DNA from: Phycisphaerales bacterium UBA7708
GTDB taxonomy: Bacteria > Planctomycetota > Phycisphaerae > Sedimentisphaerales > Anaerohalosphaeraceae
Direction of reading: 5' to 3'
DNA length: 15,742 nucleotides
Assembly: GCA_002482415.1 (NCBI GenBank)
Contig: DLFY01000064.1
Span: 4,623-20,364 of the forward strand
The notes under the pieces are model-generated. The model was not told the origin of the DNA, ran no database searches, and worked only from the letters and a program-made list of their open reading frames with translations. This document shows positions 1-7,286 of the stretch, in pieces. The translations under genes and the position numbers were made by a program. How positions within the stretch are numbered: position 1 is the stretch's first letter; each line of letters starts with the position of its first letter.

Positions 1-2
1 TC

Positions 3-167
3 ACCGTGGCGGATAATCTGTCACGGATGAATTATGAAAAATATGCCCCGTCCGAGGCCGTGACCACGGCGATGACCAAATGCCCGACCAAGGTGATTGT
101 CTATCGCGGCAAAACCGCCCCGGCGGATGTCAATCCTGAAGAAAAGCAGACCGCCGCGGCATCGTAG
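3..167 (+). CDS. C-terminal end of an unidentified protein (5' end outside window)
   Basis: An open frame runs in from the left edge and stops at TAG 165-167, giving the last 54 residues. The tail contains a short hydrophobic strand (KVIVYRG), which suggests the end of an alpha/beta domain, followed by a polar Ala/Glu-rich tail ending in AAAS. I do not recognise the family and assign no function. Codon use (GC-rich third positions) is like that of the well-supported genes here, so it is probably a real gene end. No clear hairpin terminator follows it in the 124 bases before the Nudix gene. Confidence 0.6.
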   Translation, partial: TVADNLSRMNYEKYAPSEAVTTAMTKCPTKVIVYRGKTAPADVNPEEKQTAAAS

Positions 168-278
168 CCAACGTATCCCGGGTGTGATTCACGCATTTTT
201 GGCGTTGACTTTTAAGGGATATGCTTTAAAGTGACTGCCTTTGGGGATTGCCCCGCTAACCAAAAACCCAATACAAAG

Positions 279-284
279 TATAGT
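279..284 (+). promoter_or_regulatory. Candidate -10 box (TATAGT) for a leaderless Nudix mRNA
   Basis: TATAGT lies 7 nt before the ATG at 292. A transcript starting at the usual distance would begin at or next to the start codon. No Shine-Dalgarno sequence precedes that ATG, which agrees with a leaderless message. No good -35 is visible at 16-18 nt spacing, so this call rests on the -10 and on the parallel arrangement at the radical SAM gene (TATAAT 6 nt before its ATG). Confidence 0.35.
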
Positions 285-291
285 GAATAAA

Positions 292-912
292 ATGGCTCAG
301 GAAGAACAGGTATTAGTTATCCCGCGTAAGGAACTCGAAAAAGTCGGGGTATTCCATGGTCTGATGATGGATACGGACAAGTATCTCAGCTCGATATTTG
401 CTCCCGGCGTGCCGCGTTTTATGCCTCGTTCCCTGGCCGAGAAGGACCCTTCGTTCAAGCAGATTATCCCCTACGTGCTGATGGCCTGCGACGGGCGGTA
501 TCTCAGCTACGTCCGGGGCAAGCGGGCCGGTGAGACGCGACTGGTCGGCAATCGCTCCATCGGCATCGGCGGCCATATCAATCCCACCGACGACATGGCC
601 CTGTTCGGTGATTTTTATGAAACCTACCTCAACGCGGTCAAGCGCGAGGTGGAAGAAGAGGTGACGGTCAGCACGAAGTTTACCAATCAGATTGTCGCGC
701 TGCTCAACGATGATTCCAATGAAGTCGGCAGCGTGCATCTGGGCGTGGTTCACCTGTGGACGCTGGATGCACCGGAGGTTACTCGCCGCGAGCAGATGAT
801 TACCCAGATGACGTTCATGTCGCTGCCGGAATTGCGTGAGGCCGAAAACACACTGGAAACCTGGTCGGCCCTGTGCCTGGGGTATCTGGATACTCTGGCA
901 GCATCCAAATAA
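292..912 (+). CDS. Nudix-family hydrolase-like protein
   Basis: The 206-residue product belongs to the Nudix fold group, whose members hydrolyse nucleoside diphosphates linked to another moiety; the substrate here cannot be predicted. Visible signatures are an N-terminal VIPRKELEKVG segment, GIGGHIN (residues 91-97), which opens the Nudix loop-helix, and the metal-binding helix core E110-x7-REVEEEV (118-124). The canonical Gx5E spacing is broken: the loop between GGHIN and E110 is longer, and the Gly after REVEEE is replaced, so this is a divergent box. The metal-ligand Glu residues are intact. The frame is open from a TTG at 241, but ATG 292 is preferred because it starts at MAQEEQ and has a -10-like TATAGT just upstream. 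The gene is convergent with the membrane-protein gene, whose stop is 26 nt away. It is probably cytoplasmic and monocistronic. Confidence 0.8.
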   Translation: MAQEEQVLVIPRKELEKVGVFHGLMMDTDKYLSSIFAPGVPRFMPRSLAEKDPSFKQIIPYVLMACDGRYLSYVRGKRAGETRLVGNRSIGIGGHINPTDDMALFGDFYETYLNAVKREVEEEVTVSTKFTNQIVALLNDDSNEVGSVHLGVVHLWTLDAPEVTRREQMITQMTFMSLPELREAENTLETWSALCLGYLDTLAASK

Positions 913-938
913 AATGATTCAGCCTTGACACTTGCTTA

Positions 939-1610
939 TTATTCGGGCGGTAGAATTGACAGATACGTTTCTTTTTGAGGCAATGAAAGCCTAAGTAAAA
1001 CAAAGGGGCCAAATACGATCATAAGAAAATACTTTGTCAAAGGCAGATCTATTTCCAGGAAACGCCAGCGGATTCTCCTTGTTTTCAGATGCCTGGGATA
1101 AGCAGATTTAGAAAAGCAGGGAATTCTTTTTCTGACCGTTTTGATTTCAGAAAAACCGGCGAAAGGATAAGTCTTTATATCGACTTGATTTTTATTGTGG
1201 TTAAGTTCGGATAACACAATCCCAGCCAACCCAAAGATCATCCAGATGACTGCAAGAAACCATCCCCACCCTGCAAAATAGGCAATACATATAAATAAAC
1301 CTAATAAAATAAAGCTTATCGTTTGTTCAGCTTGCCAATAACGATTGGAGAATATGTCGATTTCCGCCTCGGATTCCAGCAGCAGCCTTAATCGCCAGAA
1401 ATAGTCCCACACTTCTTTTGTAGCATGGATTTTATGGTCTTTCAGGTCATCATAATAACACCACAGTTGCTGGGCTGTCCATGCCGCGGTGTGGTCTTTG
1501 GAATGATATAATTTGCATAATCCGTCATCAAAAGCAAACGCCGTAATTTTCTCGTCCATGTATAACTGAAGAAGGTCAATGATTTTTTGTCTGTCCTGAC
1601 GAATAATCAT
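939..1610 (-). CDS. Uncharacterised membrane protein, AT-rich
   Basis: This 223-residue protein is of a family I do not recognise. The first ~95 residues are soluble and rich in Trp/Tyr and charged residues. Two adjacent hydrophobic segments follow (about 97-113 and 116-134), then a basic stretch (about 157-183) and a third hydrophobic segment (about 193-210). A membrane protein with a cytoplasmic N-terminal domain is the simplest model. The start is supported by an AAGAGG Shine-Dalgarno (complement at 1620-1625) 9 nt before ATG 1610. The gene follows the metallopeptidase stop by 34 nt on the same strand and is probably last in the apbE - peptidase - membrane protein unit. Its base composition is visibly more AT-rich than its neighbours, which may mean a different history or just relaxed constraint. 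No function is assigned. Confidence 0.7.
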   Translation of the reverse strand: MIIRQDRQKIIDLLQLYMDEKITAFAFDDGLCKLYHSKDHTAAWTAQQLWCYYDDLKDHKIHATKEVWDYFWRLRLLLESEAEIDIFSNRYWQAEQTISFILLGLFICIAYFAGWGWFLAVIWMIFGLAGIVLSELNHNKNQVDIKTYPFAGFSEIKTVRKRIPCFSKSAYPRHLKTRRIRWRFLEIDLPLTKYFLMIVFGPFVLLRLSLPQKETYLSILPPE

Positions 1611-1644
1611 GATTGTTATCCTCTTACCGTACTCCGGGAATACT

Positions 1645-2349
1645 TTACTGGCTGACCTCCTGCCACAGTTTCTTATGCAATTGAAACATGTTCGGATCGT
1701 GGATATTCAGTTCTGCCCGGACAAAGGGATACATATCATTGGTGCCGAAGAAGGCTTCGGCGGTTTCGGCGAAATATTCCATATCATTATTCATCGCATA
1801 GGCGCGGACGGTACGACCGTTGATATGCAGGACTTTTTCATACGTGCCGCTTTTAAGGGCATCCTGATAGGCTTTTTGAATCTCGGGATGACGGTGCAGG
1901 AATTTATTATGATAGATATGCGCCATCTCGTGAAGCACCATCGAGGGCTGGTCTTTGCACCATGACACAAACAGGCGGGGATTGCGAATCTCGATGCAGT
2001 TGACTTTCTCGGGCAGGTAGCCGTTGGCCTTCAGCCAGCCGACATCAATGTGGGCCCACATGGCGCTGCGGGCGTCGGTATCTTCGACCCAGACGGGGCT
2101 TTGTCTAAGCCGCTGGACGGCGACCTCGGGTACATCCCGAACAATGCGAAAGAGCTGGCTGGCCAATTCCCGGCGCGTGTTTTCCCACAGGGCGGCGTCC
2201 CGCCGGATTAATGTGTCGCGGACCAGAATCTGAAATCCCTCGATGGAAATTTCGGTATAACCTTCTGGAATGGTATTGCCGCTGAATCCCGCAGAAGGAA
2301 TAAGACTTGCTGCCAGAACGATCAAACATAACAAAGCAATCTTTTTCAT
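1645..2349 (-). CDS. Secreted zinc metallopeptidase (HExxH, lethal-factor-like core)
   Basis: The 234-residue product starts with a signal peptide (MKK, hydrophobic 4-20, probable cleavage near residue 23), so it should act outside the cytoplasmic membrane. The zinc site is HEMAH at 140-144, followed about 50 residues later by EYFAE (191-195), a typical gluzincin third-ligand helix. The pattern HExxH ... E(F/Y)FAE(A/T) resembles the catalytic core of anthrax-lethal-factor-like (ATLF) peptidases, which is my closest placement. The protein is not a toxin by context: it has no toxin-delivery domains. Two starts are possible; ATG 2349 is chosen over ATG 2361 because GGAG (complement 2356-2359) sits 6 nt before it and the signal peptide then begins MKK. 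That Shine-Dalgarno lies just past the apbE stop, so the two genes are probably cotranscribed and translationally close. Substrate unknown. Confidence 0.75.
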   Translation of the reverse strand: MKKIALLCLIVLAASLIPSAGFSGNTIPEGYTEISIEGFQILVRDTLIRRDAALWENTRRELASQLFRIVRDVPEVAVQRLRQSPVWVEDTDARSAMWAHIDVGWLKANGYLPEKVNCIEIRNPRLFVSWCKDQPSMVLHEMAHIYHNKFLHRHPEIQKAYQDALKSGTYEKVLHINGRTVRAYAMNNDMEYFAETAEAFFGTNDMYPFVRAELNIHDPNMFQLHKKLWQEVSQ

Positions 2350-2360
2350 TGTCAACTCCA

Positions 2361-3398
2361 TTAATCCATTTCAATAAATTGTTTTGCGCCGGTGGTTTCA
2401 ATCCGCTGATCCGGCTGGGCTGAGGTCATCACAATGGCCTCGACGCCTTCGATGTTTTCAATGAGTGCCAGTCCTTTTTCCTTACCGAGGACGCTGACGG
2501 CGGTGGATAACGCATCGGCCTGCATTGCTTTCGGTGCGATAATCGTAACGCTGGCCAGTTCTTTGACCGATTCAGAGGTTTTGGGATTGAGAATGTGGCT
2601 TTGGGGCTGACCGTCCACGACGACATACCGTTCATAATCGCCGCTGGTGGCGACGGCCATTTCATTGAGCCGCAGTTTGACCGTAAAATTTTCAGGGTTG
2701 CGAGGATCGCGCAGACCGATGTACCAGTTGCCTCCCGCCGGGCCGGGGCCGAAACAGCGGACATTGCCGCCCAAATCGACCATGCCCGCGACAGCCCCCA
2801 GTTTTCGCATGGCCTCCATTGCGATATCGACAGCGTACCCCTTGGCAATGGCCCCCACATCCAGCTTCATCCCTTCGACGACAAATTGAACGGTCTTTTC
2901 CGCCGGATTAAGCGTTACTTTTTCATAGCCGACCCTGGCCCGGGCAGCGGCCAGCTCATCGGCGGACGGCCTTCGTCCGGTTTTTTGCATCTGCCGCCAG
3001 AGCTGGGTTTCCGGCCCGACAGTGATATCAAATGCCCCATCGCTGAGTCTGCTGTAGTCGATGGATGCGGCAATCACCTCGAAGAATTCCGGGCTGACGA
3101 CTTTGGGTTCAGGATATGCCGTCTGGGTTAATTGCGAGATTTCGGAATTCGGGTCCCAGTCGTTCATAATGCGGTTGACCTTGTCCATCTCGGCAAAGGC
3201 GGCGGTGATAAAACCTTGTGCCTGTTCTTCGCTGCCGGCTGCGACGGTAACCTGGGCAAAGGTTCCCATAATGGATCGATAGCCGCTGTTGTAGTAACTG
3301 CGGTGCTGGCGCGACTGGTACCACATCAGCCCGCCCAGAACACAGAGAAAAACAACCGGGGCGATGTATTTTCCGACATTTTGCAGCTTGTTTGTCAT
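2361..3398 (-). CDS. apbE: FAD:protein FMN transferase (ApbE family), membrane-anchored
   Basis: ApbE transfers FMN from FAD to a Ser/Thr of target flavoproteins on the periplasmic side, using Mg2+. The 345-residue product is of usual length. Family signatures in order are MGT (44-46), SDGAFDITVGP (119-129), LDVGAIAKGYAVD (179-191), MVDLGGN (206-212), SGDYERY (252-258), SHILNPKTS (267-275) and DALSTAVSVLG (295-305), the last carrying the Asp/Thr metal site. The N-terminus has one hydrophobic segment (about 11-26) after a short basic stretch. The only Cys there (C19) sits in VFLC, a poor lipobox, so an uncleaved membrane anchor is more likely than a lipoprotein. The ATG has a weak AGG 8 nt upstream. 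No FMN-binding substrate domain is encoded in this window, so its target must lie elsewhere. It is divergent from the radical SAM gene and first of a three-gene minus-strand unit. Confidence 0.93.
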   Translation of the reverse strand: MTNKLQNVGKYIAPVVFLCVLGGLMWYQSRQHRSYYNSGYRSIMGTFAQVTVAAGSEEQAQGFITAAFAEMDKVNRIMNDWDPNSEISQLTQTAYPEPKVVSPEFFEVIAASIDYSRLSDGAFDITVGPETQLWRQMQKTGRRPSADELAAARARVGYEKVTLNPAEKTVQFVVEGMKLDVGAIAKGYAVDIAMEAMRKLGAVAGMVDLGGNVRCFGPGPAGGNWYIGLRDPRNPENFTVKLRLNEMAVATSGDYERYVVVDGQPQSHILNPKTSESVKELASVTIIAPKAMQADALSTAVSVLGKEKGLALIENIEGVEAIVMTSAQPDQRIETTGAKQFIEMD

Positions 3399-3430
3399 CG
3401 TGTTAGCCTGTACAAAAACGACTTTTTGTG

Positions 3431-3437
3431 TATAATA
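3431..3437. promoter_or_regulatory. Palindromic -10 region, possible bidirectional promoter
   Basis: Only 44 bp separate apbE (-) from the radical SAM start (+). TATAAT at 3431-3436 on the plus strand ends 6 nt before ATG 3443. Shifted by one base on the minus strand (3437-3432) the same DNA reads TATTAT, 33 nt before the apbE ATG. A near -35 for the plus direction is TGTACA (3409-3414, 16-nt spacer, 4 of 6 consensus bases). No good -35 is seen for the minus direction. Plus-strand transcription from here would give a leaderless radical SAM mRNA, which fits the absence of a Shine-Dalgarno sequence. Confidence 0.5.
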
Positions 3438-3442
3438 TCGGA

Positions 3443-5230
3443 ATGAATCGAAAAAATCCAGAAATACTGAAATCCCGGGTGGATGCGGAATTCCTGCCGT
3501 TTGTGCGTAAGCCGGGCCGCTATATCGGCGGCGAAATCAACCAGACACGGAAAAATCCGGCCGACTGCGATGTCCGGGTGGCGCTGGCATTTCCCGATGT
3601 GTATGAAATCGGTATGAGTCATACGGGATTGGCAATTGTGTATGACCTGCTCAACCGCGACCCCGGCTTAGCTTGCGAGCGGGTCTTTGCCCCATGGCTG
3701 GATGCCGAGGAACTGATGCGAAAGATTAGCCTGCCGCTGTTTACCCTCGAATCCAAAGCTGCGGTGCGGGATTTTGATATGCTGGGATTCAGCCTGACCA
3801 ACGAGCTGTGCTATACGGCATTCCTGAATATGATTGACCTGGCCGGTCTGCCGGTGCGGGCTTCGCAGCGTACCGAGGCCCATCCGCTGATTGTCGTCGG
3901 CGGTCAGATTGCCAACTGTGCCGAGCCGCTGGCAGATTTCGCGGATCTGTTTTTCCTCGGGCAGGCCGAAGAAGTATTGCCTGAAGTAATAGCGCTTTAT
4001 CGACAGCATAAGCAGCAGGGCCATTCCAAAGCGGACTTTCTGCTGGCCGCGGCCAGGCAATTCGATTGTCTATACGTGCCTTCCCTGTATGCGGTGGACT
4101 ATGACGGCGAGGAATTGAAGTCGATTCGTCCCAAGGCGGCCGGCGTCCCAGCCCGTCTGGAAAATGCCGTCGTGGAGGATTTTGAAAATGCCTCTGTGCC
4201 CGCCCGGCCGGTGGTGCCGTTTGTTGAAGCGGTGCACGACCGTATCAGCATCGAGATTATGCGGGGCTGTCCGGGACGATGCCGGTTTTGTCAGGCGTCG
4301 TTTTGCCGGCGGCCGATTCGCTATCGCAGTCCCGACCGGATTTTGGATATTGCCAAGCAGCAATATGCCGCGACCGGCTACGATACCATCAGCCTGCTGT
4401 CGCTATCGACGGCGGATTATCCGCATCTGGAAGAATTAATCGATAAGCTCACGACGTATTTTGCCCCGCGGCATGTTGGTCTGTCTGTGCCGAGTCTGCG
4501 GGTGCAGGAGCAGTTGCAGCTCTTGCCCAAGATGGTGACGGCGGTTCGCAAAAGCGGGCTGACCATTGCCGTAGAAGCGGCCAGTCCGGCCCTGCGGAAG
4601 ATGATCAATAAGCCGATTTCGGATGAGGACTTGTTTGCCGCGGTTCGTGCCGCGTATCAGGCCGGATTCCAGAAGGTCAAGCTGTATTTCATGGCGGGCT
4701 TTCCCGGCGAGACCGAAGCAGACCTTGCGGCGGTGGTGGATTTGTCGTATCGTATTGCGATGCTCTCGCGGGAGGTTCGCGGGCGTCTGGCCAGTGTCAA
4801 TGCCGCCGTCAGTTGGCTGGTTCCAAAGCCGCATACACCGTTCGGCTGGCTGGGGCAGGCCTCGGCAGAGTATTTCCATCGCGCCAAACAAGTAATGATC
4901 GACCGCAAGCGGCAGCTCAATGCCCGCTGTGTGTCGCTACCGTTTCATCATATCGAGTGCAGCGTACTGGAATCGGCGCTGGCCCGCGGCGACCGCAGGC
5001 TGGGTACGGTGATTGAATCCGCCTGGCGGGCGGGGGCGAAGTTCGATTTGTGGGATGAGTGCTTCGATATTACCGTGTGGCAGAAGGCCTTTGCCGACAA
5101 CGGCATGGATCTGGATGCCTGTGCTCAGCGGGCCTATACGCCCGGCAAAGTGCTGCCGTGGTCCCATCTGGGCGGGCCGAAAGAGGATTATCTGGCTGAA
5201 CATTATCATGAGGCCATGACCAATCGATAA
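3443..5230 (+). CDS. Radical SAM protein of the TIGR03960 type
   Basis: This is a 595-residue radical SAM enzyme with an N-terminal cobalamin-binding-like region. The N-terminus has the family pattern KPGRYIGGE (23-31), VALAFPDVYEIGMSHTG (46-62), CERVFAPW (78-85) and LGFSLTNELCYT (114-125). The [4Fe-4S]/SAM motif is CPGRCRFC, with Cys 276, 280 and 283 (CxxxCxxC), followed by a TIM-barrel-type region. TIGR03960-type proteins are often fused to, or adjacent to, a DUF2344 (TIGR03936) domain; here that domain is absent and the protein ends after the barrel and a short C-terminal domain. No reaction can be assigned. ATG 3443 is chosen over the in-frame GTG 3428, because TATAAT at 3431 overlaps that extension. 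The stop is 22 nt before the GH99-like gene, so the two are probably cotranscribed, although no functional link is evident. Confidence 0.88.
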   Translation: MNRKNPEILKSRVDAEFLPFVRKPGRYIGGEINQTRKNPADCDVRVALAFPDVYEIGMSHTGLAIVYDLLNRDPGLACERVFAPWLDAEELMRKISLPLFTLESKAAVRDFDMLGFSLTNELCYTAFLNMIDLAGLPVRASQRTEAHPLIVVGGQIANCAEPLADFADLFFLGQAEEVLPEVIALYRQHKQQGHSKADFLLAAARQFDCLYVPSLYAVDYDGEELKSIRPKAAGVPARLENAVVEDFENASVPARPVVPFVEAVHDRISIEIMRGCPGRCRFCQASFCRRPIRYRSPDRILDIAKQQYAATGYDTISLLSLSTADYPHLEELIDKLTTYFAPRHVGLSVPSLRVQEQLQLLPKMVTAVRKSGLTIAVEAASPALRKMINKPISDEDLFAAVRAAYQAGFQKVKLYFMAGFPGETEADLAAVVDLSYRIAMLSREVRGRLASVNAAVSWLVPKPHTPFGWLGQASAEYFHRAKQVMIDRKRQLNARCVSLPFHHIECSVLESALARGDRRLGTVIESAWRAGAKFDLWDECFDITVWQKAFADNGMDLDACAQRAYTPGKVLPWSHLGGPKEDYLAEHYHEAMTNR

Positions 5231-5252
5231 ACAACATTCAGGAGAATCAACA

Positions 5253-6503
5253 ATGCGAACGTATGCAGCAGTGGTGTGTTTGATCATCAGTGGATGTCTC
5301 TGTGTCAATCTCTTCGCGGCATCCTCGGAGCCCTCTGCGGCGGATATTACCGTGGCGGCCTATTATTACCCCTGTACGCATCCGCATCCGCGATGGGACA
5401 AGTCCAAATATCCCGGCTTTACCGAATGGGATTTGATTCGCAAGGCCAAACCGCGATTTGCCGGCCACAAACAGCCCAGGGTGCCGGTCTGGGGGCATCA
5501 GGATGAATCCGACCCGAATGTGATGGCCCAAAAGATTGATGCCGCCGCCGATTATGGCGTGGATGCCTTTATTTTCGACTGGTACTATTATGACGACGGC
5601 CCGTATCTTGAAGGCGCTCTGGATAAAGGTTTTCTCAAAGCTCGCAACAATAATCGCATCCGGTTTGCCCTGATGTGGGCCAATCATGACTGGTATGATA
5701 TTCAGGGATACAATCCTGCTGAGCCGATCAAACTGCTTTATCCCGGCAAAATCAAGTCCCAGACATGGGAGACGATTACGGATCTGGTCATCAGCCGGTA
5801 TTTCAAGCATCCCAGCTATTGGAAAATCGACGGCAAGCCTTATTTCTCAATTTACGAGATGCAGTTGTTCCTCAATAGCTTCGGGACGGTTCAGGCCGCA
5901 CGCGAAGCTCTCGACCAGTTCCGTAAAAAGGCTGAACAGGCAGGATTTCCCGGCCTTCACATCAATGCAATCCTGTGGGGGCAGCCCAATTTGCCCGGCG
6001 GCACCACGCCCGCCGACTGGTCTAAACTGTGTACGGAGTTGAAACTGGACAGCCTGACCGGCTATACCTGGGTACATCATGGCGCCCTGAACTACGGCAC
6101 CTTCCCGGTTTCCGATTACGTATGGGGGCGCGACCGGTATCTTGGCTTTCTCGATGGCGCGTTGAAAAATTACCCCGTGCCGTATTTCCCCAATACGACC
6201 ATCAACTGGGATAACAGCCCGCGTGCCCATCCCGATGCCGACTGGTCCAGGCCCGCAGCCCATGTGGTTAATCCCGTCATGCAGGGCAACACCCCCGCAG
6301 CCTTTAAGGAAGCAACTCAGATGATTATCAATCGGCTGCTGGCGTCGTCAGTCGAGCCGAAGGTAATGACCATCAATGCCTGGAACGAATGGCCGGAGGG
6401 AAGCTGTCTCGAGCCGGAACAGGAATACGGATACGGCTACCTCGAAGCCGTCCGGGAATTGTTTACTGAAAAAGCATCACCGGCTTCCAAAGAGAAACCC
6501 TAA
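5253..6503 (+). CDS. Exported GH99/WbsX-like glycan-active protein
   Basis: The 416-residue product has an N-terminal export signal and a single (beta/alpha)-barrel domain of the GH99-like/WbsX superfamily. Family hallmarks are VAAYYYPCTHPHPRWD (34-49) with PGFTEWD (54-60), FIFDWYYYDD (106-115), and the near C-terminal INAWNEWPEGSCLEP (374-388), where E379 and E382 are candidate catalytic acids by analogy with GH99 endo-alpha-mannosidases. The signal is ambiguous: ISGC at 12-15 fits a lipobox, and LFAA (20-23) fits signal peptidase I. AGGAG at 5240-5244 precedes the ATG. It probably acts on mannose-type or related polysaccharides outside the cytoplasm; the WbsX name reflects homologues in O-antigen clusters. 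The lack of any glycosyltransferase or export gene nearby favours a degradative role. It is convergent with the next gene, with stop codons 7 bp apart. Confidence 0.82.
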   Translation: MRTYAAVVCLIISGCLCVNLFAASSEPSAADITVAAYYYPCTHPHPRWDKSKYPGFTEWDLIRKAKPRFAGHKQPRVPVWGHQDESDPNVMAQKIDAAADYGVDAFIFDWYYYDDGPYLEGALDKGFLKARNNNRIRFALMWANHDWYDIQGYNPAEPIKLLYPGKIKSQTWETITDLVISRYFKHPSYWKIDGKPYFSIYEMQLFLNSFGTVQAAREALDQFRKKAEQAGFPGLHINAILWGQPNLPGGTTPADWSKLCTELKLDSLTGYTWVHHGALNYGTFPVSDYVWGRDRYLGFLDGALKNYPVPYFPNTTINWDNSPRAHPDADWSRPAAHVVNPVMQGNTPAAFKEATQMIINRLLASSVEPKVMTINAWNEWPEGSCLEPEQEYGYGYLEAVRELFTEKASPASKEKP

Positions 6504-6510
6504 GATAGTT

Positions 6511-7002
6511 TTACGCAACCTGGGCGAAGACGACGACGTAGTTGTGGCCGTATTTCTTGGCGCATTTGGGGCAGGTGGTGTAGTAGAAATAATATTGGGA
6601 TGCCTTTTTATTCTGGCCGGTGAGATACTGTTCTGTCTGTTTGAGCCACTTGGGGGCATCGCGGTACGGTCCATCAAAAACCTTCGTCAAATACGTCCCT
6701 GACAACCGGACCATTTTTGCTCCCGGCACATCTTTGGTCACGTTGAAATACAGTTCTGTCTTCCACGGTGTCGGATCGCAGGCCAGCATCACGAAGTCCT
6801 GCATGGGTACCGCCGCCTGAGCCCCCTGTATCTGGTTCCACATCCGGGGGATGACCGTGCCCATATTGAGCGGAATATGAAATAATGCCCGGACATCATC
6901 CTGCATAAAAAGTTTGTCTTGCCAAATCCATGTCTTGCCGTCCCAGCCTTCGGGATTAAATTGCGGGCAGCACTCCGCCGATTGTGACTGTGTTGAATCC
7001 AT
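6511..7002 (-). CDS. Conserved 'hydrolase-like' protein with C-terminal CxxC
   Basis: The 163-residue cytoplasmic protein belongs to a conserved bacterial family usually annotated only as 'hydrolase'; its reaction is unknown. Features typical of that family are the N-terminal CCPQFNPEGWDGKTW (11-25) and WQDKLF (27-32), LFHIPLNMG (40-48), LSGTYLTKVFDGPY (100-113), and the C-terminal YYTTCPKCAKKYGHNYVV (140-157). The TCPKCAKKYG segment carries a CxxC (C144, C147), suggesting a metal or redox site, perhaps with C11/C12. Start ATG 7002 is preceded by a strong AGGAGG (complement 7008-7013). Upstream is a good extended -10 promoter with a palindrome at the -35. The gene is single, with convergent and divergent neighbours. 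Confidence 0.78.
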   Translation of the reverse strand: MDSTQSQSAECCPQFNPEGWDGKTWIWQDKLFMQDDVRALFHIPLNMGTVIPRMWNQIQGAQAAVPMQDFVMLACDPTPWKTELYFNVTKDVPGAKMVRLSGTYLTKVFDGPYRDAPKWLKQTEQYLTGQNKKASQYYFYYTTCPKCAKKYGHNYVVVFAQVA

Positions 7003-7061
7003 AATTACCTCCTGTTTTTATCGATTATTCCTTCGTTGTCCGAGATGTCAGCAAAAAATTG

Positions 7062-7089
7062 ATTATACCACTTATCCGGCCGGTCGCAA
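7062..7089 (-). promoter_or_regulatory. Promoter of the 6511-7002 gene (extended -10)
   Basis: On the minus strand, TGGTATAAT gives an extended -10 (TATAAT complement at 7062-7067). A -35-like TTGCGA (complement 7084-7089) lies 16 nt upstream and matches 4 of 6 consensus bases. This puts transcription start about 50 nt before the AGGAGG-preceded ATG at 7002. Confidence 0.6.
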
Positions 7090-7101
7090 CCCTATTGCGA
7101 C
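7083..7101. promoter_or_regulatory. Inverted repeat over the -35, candidate operator
   Basis: GTCGCAA (7083-7089) and TTGCGAC (7095-7101) form a perfect 7-bp inverted repeat around a 5-nt centre. One arm contains the proposed -35 of the minus-strand promoter. A dimeric repressor site is the natural reading. It is too short and lacks the T-run of an intrinsic terminator. It also lies in the intergenic region of the divergent gene at 7287, so it could influence both. Confidence 0.4.
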
Positions 7102-7286
7102 TACAAACAAACGGCAATTCCGTCAAAAAATTGAAAAAAATGAAATATCTGCATTATGCCCGGCGTCTTTCATATATCTATCATAATAAGTAAGGTCAGG
7201 ATATGAAGCGTCCAAAAACAGACAGACATGCTCGGCAATGTAGTCGGGTACATATCAAATCTATCAGAGTGTAAGGAGAGTGTAGC

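Noticed and set aside
205..233. TTGACT as a -35 box before the Nudix gene
   Set aside because: No acceptable -10 lies 16-18 nt downstream; the nearest TA-rich hexamers are at the wrong spacing.
1645..2349. Toxin role for the lethal-factor-like peptidase
   Set aside because: Only the zinc-site helix pattern is shared; there is no delivery domain, immunity gene or secretion cluster, so a general envelope peptidase is the safer reading.
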